Shown here: piece by piece, positions 33,601 through 44,144 of the stretch
How positions within the stretch are numbered: position 1 is the first letter of the stretch
Layout: each line of letters starts with the position of its first letter
Assembly: GCA_037893245.1 (NCBI GenBank)
Contig: JBAIAA010000886.1
Span: forward strand, 682,001-746,000
DNA: 64,000 bases
Direction of reading: 5' to 3'
From: Crossaster papposus
Lineage: Eukaryota; Echinodermata; Asteroidea; Velatida; Solasteridae
The notes under the pieces: generated by a model
What the model saw: only the letters and a program-made list of their open reading frames with translations
Database searches by the model: none
What the model was told of the DNA's origin: nothing
Made by a program: the position numbers and the translations under genes

Positions 33601-34049
33601 ATACTACCAAAACTCGTCTCTCAAAAGTTAGTTGGTTGGCGCTGCAGACAGGTAAGACTTTGGTTTTTTTAATAGTTTAAAAGTGCATCATTTAAGTACA
33701 TGTATTGTGCGTTGTTTGTTAATTATCAAAATCTTTTGTATTTGTAGAATTCAAGACTTGAAGAAGCATCCTGAGCTATGTATTTGACGAATGCATCATC
33801 GACTAATCATGGAAGTCATAGAAGGTATGTAACGTACATTATGTTTTTTGTAATAATGATTTGTGTTAAAAACACAAAAAAATACATGTTAATTTTTTTT
33901 TAATTTATAAAAAACGTTTATTTCATAATTTTTAGAGATGGATGATTAAAAAGTAAATGTTGCCGCGCAAAACTTAGTTACAACTTGCAAAGAAGGATAC
34001 TACATGTACCGCAGGAAGTTTTGATCTGTGTGACTGGATTATAGACATT

Positions 34050-34131
34050 GAACAAGATGATAGAATAAGCGCTTTGTATCAACTTTGTAAAAAGCGCTAT
34101 ACAAATGTAATTATTATTATTATTATTATTA
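34050..34131 (+). repeat. LINE/SINE 3' tail with TTA repeats
   Basis: GCGCTTTGTATCAACTTTGT followed by AAAAAGCGCTATACAAATG and (TTA)n is the familiar 3' tail of CR1/L2-related LINEs and the SINEs that borrow it. Only the tail is visible. Confidence 0.6.
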
Positions 34132-34174
34132 ACCTTGGAAGATCAAGAAGAAATATGTAGCCAAGACATGGAAA

Positions 34175-35351
34175 TTGATAATGTGGTTGACCATGCTATG
34201 GACAATGGATCTACTAGATGGTGTACAAAATCAAACAAGGTACAAAATCTTTAACAAGGAAATTGCAAAACAAGATGAAATCACCATACTTGTTATCGGT
34301 GATGTAGAACATGTCGCCGTTATACTTAAAGACGATGAATATGTTGTGCGTGATTGTGATGATGATATGAATTTTGAGAATTCTAATGATTTCTTGAACA
34401 AATGTCTTGGTGCTATTATGAATGTGGAAGACGATAATCATGTAGAAATCGATACTGAAAATCTTAATGGTTTAGAAAGATGTGATGAAGTTGATGATGC
34501 AAATGTAGATGTACAAGTAATTGAAGATTAAAATGTCAACGCACGTGTAATTGAAGTTGGCAATGAAAATGTCAATGTAGGCCTACGTGAAGTTGATGAT
34601 AATGATAATTGTGTAGATGAATGTGAAAACTTTGATTTAGAAGTTCAACAACTGCCAGAAAACAATGCTGATGATATGGATGAAAACGACGATTCAAATT
34701 TATTACGTCAAGATGAAGTTGATTTACTAGAAGTTGTTAAACAACAACCAGATGATAATGATGATGTCGGTAAAAGTTTTGATTTTAGCGTGTCGAGAAA
34801 TTACACAAGCTGATGTAAGTCTAAATCTAGCAACTGAAGTGGATTTTTTGATGTTTCAAAGTTCACAACCATGTACGTGCACTTTGAATTGCTGTAATTC
34901 ATTTGCGTTAAAATATGGTAATAGAAACCATACAGACATGATGACTAGTGGTACTGCTTATTTGGTCACACATCACAACTTTGTTACGATTATCGACATC
35001 TGTTAAAGCAATTGCTTCATTATTACAAGCCAACTTGATGATGACGACAATAGATTGGAGCAAATTGCTCAATGCCTTGTAAAAAAAGAACTGTTAACAC
35101 ATTGCTTCGTTAGACACATACAAGACTGTGTTGTCTGTAAAACGATGAATTCCCAAAGTACAGTATGCAAATTACGCAACTTTTTACATTTAAAAGCTTT
35201 AACTTATTGGAGACAATTATTTCAAAAACAAGTGAACAATTTGTTGAGCATTTGGACCTCTGTGGCTGACATACAAGTTATAAAACCATACACAGGAAAT
35301 GTAAATGTAAAATGTACTGACATAATCGGGTATGTTATATGTCATCATTGA
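34175..35351 (+). pseudogene. Acidic Cys-rich gene, diverged relative of the 49-52 kb pair
   Basis: Open pieces encode an Asp/Asn/Val-rich acidic region with loose repeats (NVNV, EVDD). A tail follows that aligns with the 50 kb gene: VDFLMFQSSQPCTCTLNCCN with SFALKYGN, then QIAQCLVKKELL, DCVVCKTMNSQSTVCKLRNF, and TGNVNVKCTDIIGYV. The shared Cys pattern CxCxxxCC and the later CVVC...C are the best-kept parts, so they are probably structural. Several stops interrupt the series. The proline-rich minisatellite of the 49 kb gene is absent here. Function is unknown. Confidence 0.55.
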
Positions 35352-36000
35352 AAACGGAGAACATTCTGGCTATTTCACAATAAGCGTACACTTTCAGTCT
35401 CACTGGGGTCAAGTTTCAAATTTGTCCAACTCACAAAAACTCTGTTGATCTGAAAACTTCAGGATGTATACTAATAATTCCTAAAATATCAGAGCGTGGA
35501 ATTATGATTTTAAACATGTTTATTTTTTTGTCTGGAGAGGACATTTTGTTTAACAATAAACAAATTATGTACTTATAAATTACCACAAGAGCGGAAAATG
35601 TCTTTTCACATACCTTACATGTATATGTAGGGATCCGATCTGGTCCTCCTTTCTAAAACGGTAGCACCCTATTTTTAATTTGTATTAGTTCCCCAATATA
35701 TTGACTGTTTCATGCCATGTTCCCTTCTAACAAGACATTACATGAGCAGAACCAACATATGAAACAGCAGTAGAGTAATGGAATGGGCAACACCCAGGAG
35801 ACCACAGAGAACTGGTGATGTGGCAGTCCTTGTACCCTTCAAGCCATTCTTACATTAGATGACTTGAAGAGTACAACAAGATCCATTGAGAACAACCATT
35901 TACCAGTTTTCCCCTGTCTCTTTCCTTCACACTCATCGAATTAAGTTACGCCTACCTGTGACTTGTGAGAGTCACCTGCGGGTGCAACATAACAATATAC
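35352..36000. other. No gene seen
   Basis: AT-rich spacer between the Cys-rich relic and the next acidic exon copy. Confidence 0.4.
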
Positions 36001-36001
36001 A

Positions 36002-36905
36002 GGCGAGAAAGAGGCCCCGCGGCCGAGTGACCCAACCCAGCCGAGGAACTTTATCAAGACCCGGGACCAGACCTTCTACGTGGACGACGATCAGTCCGAG
36101 GAAAAGTCCGAGTCCGAGTCCGAGCCTTCATCGGCAGAAAGCAACTCTGCAGCCAGAAAGAAACCAAACGTTGGTGCATCAGCTCAAAACCCGCACACCG
36201 GTAAGTCAAGCAAACATTTCCAAGAAAAACACAAATTATGATGCGTCTTAAAGCAATAAGGCCCGCCAAGGTTCGGATGCAAAATTTTCCTGTGGGTCAT
36301 GCGTGAAGAAGTTGTAAAAGAAAGTGGCGGTCACCCCCCAAAAAAAAACCACAACAACATGAGGCGTCTTCATATGAGCTATTATGTGAACCTGGGCAAA
36401 ATTGAGATTGAAAAACATAGAACGCCGCGCTTCCTCATTTGCTAATTTGTACCCATGCATTTAAAAAATGTTATTCTTGTTTCTCTTTTTTTGTGTAGGC
36501 ACCAGTCTGACTGATAAAAGTGTCAGCCAGCGCCAGGCCCTACTCTCGGAATTTCCGATTAGGTCGTCCGGACAAGAAAGTTTTCCCTTACCACCCCGGC
36601 AGCATGATTGGGAATCGGCCTGGGAAACGGGAGATACATATGAACTACAAGACCAAATGGACGAAGATGAAAAATTGGACACCGTCGTCCAGGAGATAGG
36701 GGGTGGCCAAGGCCACTCCTTTTACACCTGGAACGACGGGTGACGCAGGCGATCCGGGCAACCACAAACATTACAAGGGGCAACGCCCATGAATGCCCCT
36801 TCCCCCAATGCTCGCCAGGGAGGCTGTTCGCAAACGTTTACAACCACATGCGAAAGGTGCATCACACAAACGATGTCCCAGGCCAAAAAATTGAGAAGTG
36901 TGTAT
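36002..36905 (+). pseudogene. GEKEAP/C2H2 family gene, copy 4
   Basis: The acidic exon 36002-36200 has acag and gtaagt boundaries in phase 1-1 and reads GEKEAPRPSDPTQPRNFIKT, RDQTFYVDDD, then a KSESESEPSSAESN run. Exon 36500-36905 continues in phase: GTSLTDKSVSQRQALLSEFP, an acidic block, then the helix and finger region. A missing G in the run near 36705 shifts the frame just before the helix and finger, although the finger itself (ECPFPQCSPGRLFANVYNH) is intact in the shifted frame. This copy preserves the original intron and acceptor that copy 1 lost. Confidence 0.65.
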
Positions 36906-37134
36906 TATCTCCCGTTTGAGTTTATCATGAGTTGATATCACTGCATACAAATAATCAATGTTTGATTTAAATAACAAAAATATACATTCAACCAAGTAAA
37001 TCATGTGATCATTTCTTCCGCCTCCCTTTTTACAAATATTTTATCATTATGGACATCCCTATGTGAGGAATGGAACATGATTTGACTACATGTACTGTAG
37101 TTGTGGGTTTTTTAAAAAGTAGAACAAGACAAAA

Positions 37135-37431
37135 ATGATGCAAACCAAAGTGATGTGTACAGAGGAAGTCACCAAACATGGAGGGTTGTGGACAACGGCG
37201 AAAAGAGTTGAGGAGATAAAGAAACTGCATCACCAGAATGCATCGGACGAAGACATTCGTAGGGCATTGTATAGCCAACTGAATTTTCACCAAAACATAC
37301 TTGCCTCCAAAACCCCATGTCGGGAATGTCTCCAAGTAGGAACAACAGACGGCGGAACAAGAAGAGACTTTACCGGAAACAAAATAAAAAACCACCTCAA
37401 TGAATCTTTCAACATAATAATCTCATCCTAA
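37135..37431 (+). CDS. GLW-domain exon, copy 2
   Basis: An open frame from ATG with VMCTEEVTKHGGLWTTAKRV, EEIKKLHHQNASDEDIRRAL, YSQLNFHQNILASK. It is closely related to 28429-28640 and to the decayed copy at 45.2 kb. The predicted fold is all helix with charged surfaces. After DGGTRRDFTGN the sequence leaves the similarity shared with copy 1. A further coding-like stretch, RKSQIEYFSEEERDRSFLSQ, follows near 37480-37545 in another frame. Confidence 0.5.
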   Translation: MMQTKVMCTEEVTKHGGLWTTAKRVEEIKKLHHQNASDEDIRRALYSQLNFHQNILASKTPCRECLQVGTTDGGTRRDFTGNKIKNHLNESFNIIISS

Positions 37432-38074
37432 CATCCGACCCAGAGGAACTGTCAGCACAAAACGAGACCAGTGCTACCAGGAAGTCGCAGATTGAGTACT
37501 TTTCCGAAGAAGAGAGAGATAGATCATTCTTGTCCCAAAACAATTAACTGATCAAAAACATAGAAGAGCGTGTGAAGAGAGCTGTGATGGGCTCCAAGAA
37601 GTATCTAGAAAAACTGTGCGAGTTGGCAGCTGATACTCCTCAGTGGTGCACTAGTGTAAGCCCACATCTTAACTAACCTGGTGGCATTTTATGTATCTCT
37701 TTATTGTAAGCCCCAACATCCTACTTCCCCTGATGACAAGTTAAATAAATATGAAATTAAATGCGAGATTTGAGATTTAGATTTTTAATGGAATTGTGAG
37801 ATTAATGCGTGGTCGTCTTCACAATTCGTATTACATGCAAAACGACCCGACCCTTACTTCCTGTCCAACCCGGAAGTTCCTTAAAATTAAAAAGTTGAAA
37901 ACGATGGATGTGAACTTACTTTCAAGGACATTAGGCGCTGGCTGGGTGTAAGTAACACAAATTATATACATTACTAGATACTCATGTGTGTGGATATAAA
38001 ATAAGGTACATTCGTCGGATTTAACTTTTGACGCCAACCAAATTTTATCTATTGTTTTGCATCGCCTTCCTCAG
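37432..38074. other. Spacer and intron before homeobox gene B
   Basis: From about 37905 the sequence aligns with the homeodomain introns at 38500-38752 and 43570-43693 (same TTTTATCNATTGTTTTNCAT and CNCCTTCCTCAG end). It is therefore intronic and its short frame is not coding. The exon for the first half of the upstream homeodomain was not found. Confidence 0.5.
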
Positions 38075-38926
38075 AATTGGTTTAACAACACACGATTCCG
38101 CCGGGGAGACAATCTATTACAATTACAACCGACGCAGTTTGAAGCTCTGCACGCTTCGTTTCTTCAATCGAGAAATCCACTTTCGTTTGAAGTTACGAGA
38201 TTGGTGGCTGCAACCGGCCTTGCGGAGGAATGCATACTGGTGAGTTTGAGTAGTTTCCATTTTTTTTTTTTTTTTTTTTTTAACCGTTCGTTTCACCACC
38301 CCAAAAAAGGAAATCGTACGGATGCACCCCTTGCGAATAATTGAAGCTATTGCCAATATAAAATATTAAAAATGTATTTAAAATAATATTTTATTAAAAT
38401 ATAATATTTAAAATATTTTTATCATACTGTCTTGCTTTGGGCAATATTGTTGATGTTTTTTTTTTAAAACCGGCCGTGTACACTACATTTACTAGTTTAA
38501 ACTTACTTTTCTTCAAATAAACCGCCGATTAAATACGAACGCGGAACAACAACAACGTCGACACAATGAAATAGGATCTCGATGTAACCATTGAGTCGCC
38601 CTAACCTAGTAACCAATGCCGACATATTAATAGACACATTAATAGATACTGTGTGTATGTCAAATAAGTTACATTCATCGGCGAATTGTACAGCTTTACC
38701 ACCTGTTGACGCAAACAAAATTTTATCAATTGTTTTTCATCACCTTCCTCAGATTTGGTTCACGAACAGAAACAGACGGTCCCGTCGGGGACAGGAGAAT
38801 CGAGCGCCTGGTGCGGCCGCGCCGGAAACCGAGGCACGCCAGCATGATGTTGGGACCCAGACTTCGGTGTGGGACTGCCTATCCACATCACATTTCCCGC
38901 CCATAAGAGACGAACGACTTTCTTGA
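38075..38926 (+). CDS. Homeobox gene B, back-to-back homeodomains
   Basis: Exon 38075-38239 begins with a homeodomain helix 3, NWFNNTRFRR, right after the acceptor. It then runs directly into a second homeodomain: LQLQPTQFEALHASF (Q12, L16, F20), P26, then LVAATGLAEECIL. The 46/47 intron (gtgagt, phase 0) follows. Exon 38753-38926 gives IWFTNRNRRSRR (W48, F49, N51) and a tail with DVGTQTSVWDC, ending at TGA. The arm residue 5 is Leu and residue 53 Asn, so DNA binding may be weakened. Position 50 is Thr. The first half of homeodomain 1 is not located, so the 5' end is incomplete. Homeodomain tandems with 46/47 introns recall double-homeobox (DUX-type) layout, but common descent is not implied. 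Confidence 0.7.
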
Positions 38927-39302
38927 CATATTATTGGCGCTACTGTCAATGCGGGATCGCGACCTGTTCAAACGGAATCCGGACCAAGTCGCACAATGTT
39001 TGTAACATAATTTTACTGGGTTCAAAAAGACCTTATTTGTCGTCTTTGTGCCGGTTTCGTTGGAAGAGGTCACTTTATTTATCTCATATTTCATTTTTTT
39101 TATTTTTAAATTAATTGCGTGTTCTGTTAATTGGCGTTTCCAATTATACGTCATTTGTTACGTCAATACAGTGGTCTGAGAAAATACAATAGAAACGAGT
39201 CGTGTGTCCTTATTACCGTATCGCAGCCGTTTTAATATATTTCGTTTTAACGAGACCCCCACAAAGAACAATATAACGTACAATCGAGTTTTTAGTTAAT
39301 TT

Positions 39303-40047
39303 TTGAACGAATGGCGGTTAATTCGGGCAAAGGCCTCTATTGCCGAATGCCAGACAACGGCAATTAACTGCCCTTCCATCAAGACGGTTTTGCCCTTGGA
39401 CCCGGTCATATCGCAGCTCATCAGGTGCATCGATGATGTTGTTGCTGCTCGCCCTTCGACCAACTGCGACCATATGGACATCTTCTGGGTCCTGATTCTT
39501 GTAACTCACAGGGAGCGGTTGAGACGAGGCAAGCCGCCTCGCTGGCATCCCTGGTTCAATTGGCGTCATTACTCACAAAACCTGCGTGAGTACATGTTGA
39601 CACATATTCAATTGCCATCTGACCCTGTTATTGCTTTCCCCGACCCATTTTTAATTATTTCTTGTTATGTTTCCCCTCTCCAACCCCCCCCCCCCCCCCC
39701 CCCCCCCAGAAATCCACGTGCACGAAATTTGCAGCGTTTTGCGAGATTATCAGCTGTTGCAAGATCGGGACTTGGTTGAAGGGGAGTTCCCTTTTTTTCT
39801 TCAATGGCAAGTATCGACGGACGTGCCTCGCTGCATCGTTGAACTGCGGGACAGACTGAATGACGATGGTGAAGATGAGACTGATCTCCCACCGGATGTC
39901 GTGGAGGCCGATTCAGAGGAAGAAGGCGAGGACACGATCGACGATTTTCCCCAACCAGTGGAGGATGTCTCCCCCCCCCCCCCCCCCCCCCATACGGCGC
40001 AGACGAGGTCTAGGCGCATTCTTGCACGAACTTGGCCAAGTGGATGA
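39303..40047 (+). CDS. Two-exon gene of unknown function, acidic C-terminus
   Basis: Exon 1 (39303-39588; start uncertain, first in-frame ATG 39473) ends with LRRGKPPRWHPWFNWRHYSQ at a gtgagt donor in phase 1. Exon 2 (39710-40047) continues in phase: IHVHEICSVLRDYQLLQDRD, then FPFFLQWQVSTDVPRCIVEL and an acidic block with EADSEEEGEDTIDDF, a proline run and a basic end. The acceptor follows an uninterrupted run of 24 C, and another 21 C encode the prolines. I do not recognise the family. It lies between homeobox genes B and C. Confidence 0.5.
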
Positions 40048-40356
40048 CGGCAACGGCCAACAGCGACCAAGGCGAGGGACGGATGTACTGACAAGTAATA
40101 AAACCCGACCGGCCCCTCCCCCCTAAAAACAACTGATCCTGGTCGACCAACTGCTTTCCCTTCAATTTTCCGATGATAAAATGTACATATCCCTTTAATA
40201 ATGTGAACCCCCCTCCAAAAAAAAAATTATTAAAATATTATTGTTGAAAATTTTGAAGACTGGTTAGATTTACCTTTAAACCCTGTATTTTAAAAACACA
40301 GTCTGTAACAAGCAGATCTCGAAGCTTTTCAGTTATGCTTCCCCCAACCCTAACCT

Positions 40357-40410
40357 CGGCAAACTGACCCAATCTTTGAGAAGCAACGGGTGGTGTTTAC
40401 GGGAGTTTTC
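40357..40410 (+). promoter_or_regulatory. Relic of the shared homeobox promoter block
   Basis: CAATCTTTGAGAAGCAACGG then GTGGTGTTTACGG matches the best-kept part of 27179-27218 and 42801-42840. Only this part is recognisable. It probably belonged to the decayed homeobox copies at 42.0-42.4 kb. Confidence 0.55.
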
Positions 40411-42017
40411 AATCATAATAGATACATTTTTATTGATTCCTTGTCTAGTCGTTAATCTGAACCGATCTTTTTGCAGAAGTATATTTTTTTGTTGTTGTAC
40501 TTTTTTCAATACCTCAAACCTCATATATTTTTGTCTTCCCAGCTTGCTTGTGATACCGAGCCCCCCACTATCCACTATACTTACAGTTTTGATACGTAAC
40601 GCGCCACCTCCCCCCAACTTAAAACACGTCATCGAATTCAGGAGACAGTACCAGTATTAGTAATGCGTGGACGTCTCATGTGTACATTTAAAACATTTTC
40701 CTTTTTTTTTATCCGAAAATTTATAAACAAAAGAAGGGTTAGGGTGTGGTCATCCAGGGTTTCGTATGGAAACACATGGACCCCACGTATTTTTCGCATT
40801 AAATAAAAATACTGTTAACATAACTATTATGCTGGTAATTCAATTACAACCACAAGGCGAGCTCGAATACGAGTACATGTTTTTATTTTTCGTTGTGTGC
40901 GTTTAATATACTAGTACAATTTCAAACAACGCAATTGTGTACATATATTTCGTTGATGGACCGCTGTTTTTTGGCTAAATTGCATAGTTTTTTTTCTTCA
41001 TGTACTCGTGTCCTGTCAGTAGGCAGTAGGGAGGGTTAGAAGGGGGTAGATTATGGCTTGTTGACAAGTTATAAACACATGTGTGATATGTTTGTCACAA
41101 CTTAATTCCAAATCCGTGTCTGGATGTTCTCAGTATAGTTTTGTGTACAGTGTCGGAAAAACGTTAGAAGTCGATCACCGTGATACCCCCGCTCGTTAAT
41201 CCCACTGTAGAGCACAAAAAAAGGATTATGTTGTTTGGGGTGTGGGTTTAAGGGGCCCATTAGGGTTTCTTACCAAGTGTGAAACAAACTGGATAACGCG
41301 TGTGTTAATGTTACGAGTATATTTCAATGCTTGTACAGTCCTCTCTGCCATCGCTGCGATACCCCCGGTCGTAAATGTATTTGGACATACAATGAAAATC
41401 CAGATTAGGGGAGCCGTTTGATATTTTGGTCAAACTTTCACTGAAGTGACGGCCACTGAATTATCACTGTGCACTGGGCTAAACCAAAACCCTCCACGTT
41501 TAACCTCTGAAAATTCAAATATTCTTTTGTTACATATGATATATACCTTTGGTTATTCATTGGTTGTTCTTCATTCCCCGTCGCGCACTGAGCAAAATAC
41601 TTCCACGTTGATTGTATTTAAAGAATAAAATGTTAATATTTAATAAATTCGTTTAAACAAGCAACCACACCTAGGTGTCCTCGTTTTTGTTTTCAAATTT
41701 TCAATAATAATAAATATACCCATTCTTGATAATTAAAGCAATCATATTTTTAAAAGCAAGACAACCAGCGTTTGTTTTTAACCTGCGACTGACAGAGATT
41801 GTTAGTTGTTGTCCTCGTTCATTTTATTAAAAATTTGATTGTTTTGGTAAGGGCTCCTCATTCCGGTATAGGCGGGCCCGACATGATGCTTAACCTTTTT
41901 TTTTAAATGAGCGAAATTTTTAGATGCAATTCAGAATTTTATAATTATGTTGGATTATTATATTCATTTGTTTGAATATGATATTTCCGATTTATGAGTC
42001 TCTATTGTGTGTAGTTT
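40411..42017. other. No intact gene, decayed cluster remnants
   Basis: A stretch near 41570-41660 (CCACGTTGATTGTATTTAA, AATAAAATG) resembles the ends of the two homeobox relics that follow. Otherwise no coding sequence is supported. Confidence 0.35.
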
Positions 42018-42166
42018 TGGGTGCAGAAACATGGTACAGCCGTTCCCTCCAGAGCGTTGTCAACCGAGGATGACGGCTTCCCGGGAACGTGTGCCGTGTT
42101 TTGGTCCAATATCACCCACGACGCAGCGCCTGAGCGCCCGGTCAGACGGGTACATTAATATGCACG
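42018..42166 (+). pseudogene. Decayed homeodomain helix-3 exon D
   Basis: After a gtgtag acceptor the frame reads FWVQKHGTAVPSRALSTEDD, then GFPGTCAVFWSNI and a stop. The W-V-Q-K-H start matches W48-F49-x-N51-R of helix 3 with changes at the key positions. The downstream DDGF-G segment and 3' region match relic E. Confidence 0.4.
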
Positions 42167-42327
42167 TACAGCGGACAGTACTCGGTTGATTATAATACGA
42201 GCTTTAACCGTTACTGATCGTGTGTATAAGTATCGCGTTGATTGTTTTTAATAAGTTGTCTTTCATTATTAGATTCAATACACGTGTCTGAATTTGTAGG
42301 TTATTTTGACCAAACTTGAATGGTTTC

Positions 42328-42419
42328 CTGTCGCACAATTTAGACGTATGGATGAATCTGCACCCTTTGATCAACGACAGGACGACGGTTTCAAGGGCGA
42401 TATCTTGTGCCGCGTTTGA
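42328..42419 (+). pseudogene. Decayed homeodomain helix-3 exon E
   Basis: LEWFPVAQFRRMDESAPFDQ then RQDDGFKGDILCRV and a stop. WF and FRR fit helix 3, but N51 is lost. The 3' flank TATTGATCGTGCGTACAAGT and CGCGTTGATTGT parallels that of relic D, showing that the two are tandem duplicates. Confidence 0.4.
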
Positions 42420-42800
42420 GGCCCATTATTACCCACAGCGCGGGGTCTGCGCGTCCGGTCGGTAGTAGGGTGCATTTGTACCGTTATTGATCGTGCGTAC
42501 AAGTCTCGCGTTGATTGTATTTAATAACTTTGATTTCCTTATTAGATTTAATAAAAGTGTTTGAATTGTTTTTCACATTTAACCAAACGTAAGCCTCCAC
42601 GTACACGTCGATGCTATCGCCCGTGTGTTAAATGCCTTGCATCACCTTACTGGTCGCCACTTTTTGTAGGTTGTTTGTGGGTTGTTCAATTCTATTCCAA
42701 TAGTACGGTAAATATATTTTCAAATTACTTACTTGCAACCAAGTCAACAAATTGGTCGTCGTGTGAATGCTTGTGCTTCCCCTATCTATAATAACCACGG

Positions 42801-43128
42801 CAAACACAATCTTTGAGAAACAACGGGTGGCGTTTACAATAATCTTGTCGAGACGTGGTGCCGCCTCTAGACGTATATACGAATTTGCTCGTACCCAAAA
42901 CAAATTGTGTAAACATTATTCCATTCAATCACCTTAGACAGATAACTGCCCACGGCTACGTACGGGTACCCGTATGCCGGAGCAGGGCGTACGTACATGT
43001 ATAGAATGTGTGCACTCAGTTACTGCAAACTCGTACGTGCAACTCCACTGCACTTCGACACTTTCAATTCAGGCGGACAACACTTATTTATCTTACACGC
43101 CTAGCATATAAAAATTGATACGTCCAGC
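42801..43128 (+). promoter_or_regulatory. Promoter block of homeobox gene C
   Basis: It aligns with 27179-27515. It starts CAAACACAATCTTTGAGAAA and includes GTGGCGTTTACAAT, TAGAATGTGTG and a GTACGTAC-rich stretch. A TATAAAA lies at 43107-43113, only about 16 bases before the ATG, which is too close to set a start upstream of it by the usual 25-30 base rule. Confidence 0.55.
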
Positions 43129-43840
43129 ATGTCGGGTATGTTTCATTTTTTTTTTATAACCTGAATCTTCCTTTGATGGTCATTACTTCTTTGAAAGACT
43201 TTGATGTTGTTGTTTTTTTGTAATGTTTTAACTTATTGCTTTTTCCATTTAATTAGTGTCAGGATTATCCGACGCTTCGGGCCATGTTCAGCGCGTAACA
43301 CCTGTCGCCAGGAGCGGCCAGCAACAGCCCCGGCGTACAACCAGAAACAAGACCAGGCTCACATCTGACCATTTGATGGTTTTGCACAATTGGTATCAAC
43401 AGTGCTGTTACCCTTGCTACGACGATCGTCTAACCTTGGCAGCTATAACCGGTCTGAGCGAACACTGCGTCAGGGTGAGTTTTATTATTTTTCATTTTCA
43501 CTTTTTCCCGAAAAGCGTTCCTTTAACCACCCCAAAAAGTGATATGTAATAACATAGTAATAATTGTTTATGTTATATATATAAAATCTACATGCATCGG
43601 TAGAGCGACATGTGCAGCTTTACCTGTTGACCCTACCCTTTACCTGTTGACGCAAACAATATTTAATTAATTGTTTAACATTACCTTCCTCAGACTTGGT
43701 TTAAAAACCGAAGGTTTCGGCAACGAAATACACCTGCACAGGAGGCTGAAGCTACACCTTCCGTAGACACCTCCACACGGCGGGATGTCGCCTGCCAGAC
43801 TTCGGCGGTGGAGTGCTGGCTGCCTTCAAGAACGACCTAA
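43129..43840 (+). CDS. Homeobox gene C, K50 homeodomain, intact
   Basis: Exons 43129-43135, 43257-43474 and 43694-43840 join in phase to a 123-residue protein. The homeodomain occupies about residues 30-87: TTRNKTRLTSDHLMVL with K5, L8, H12 and L16, Y20, Y25-P26, R31, LAAITGLSEHCV with L34, A35, L40 and V45, then TWFKNRRFRQRN with W48, F49, K50, N51, R53. All core positions are filled by accepted residues. The intron falls exactly between codons 46 and 47 (gtgagt, phase 0), the position typical of paired-class genes. Lysine at 50 predicts preference for a TAATCC-type site, as in Otx, Pitx or Gsc. The tail RRDVACQTSAVECWL resembles that of gene B. No paired domain, OAR or octapeptide is seen. 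A nuclear DNA-binding regulator is likely. Confidence 0.88.
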
Positions 43841-44144
43841 AGATGCGACCCTAACCCACCTCATCTATACGGTGACCTGTTCCAACCGAATATTGAATTA
43901 ATAACACCATGTTTTTACCTTTTTTTAAATTTTCTTTTCCTTGTAATTACAACCGTAATAAGAAACTAAACAATTTTTCTACTTCGTGAGGGTTTGGTTG
44001 GAGCAGGTCATATTACTTATCCCATATTTATATTTTTTTTCAACTCTTAAAAGTTCGTTATTATGTTCCATTTCTGTAAGTTTTCTTTTAATTTAAGTCA
44101 GCCCCCCATGCCTTAGCTTTAGACCTTCTTTGGATCTCAGTGAG

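Noticed and set aside
37831-38037. Coding exon MDVNLLSRT before homeobox gene B
   Set aside because: The sequence aligns with the introns at 38500-38752 and 43570-43693, so it is intronic.
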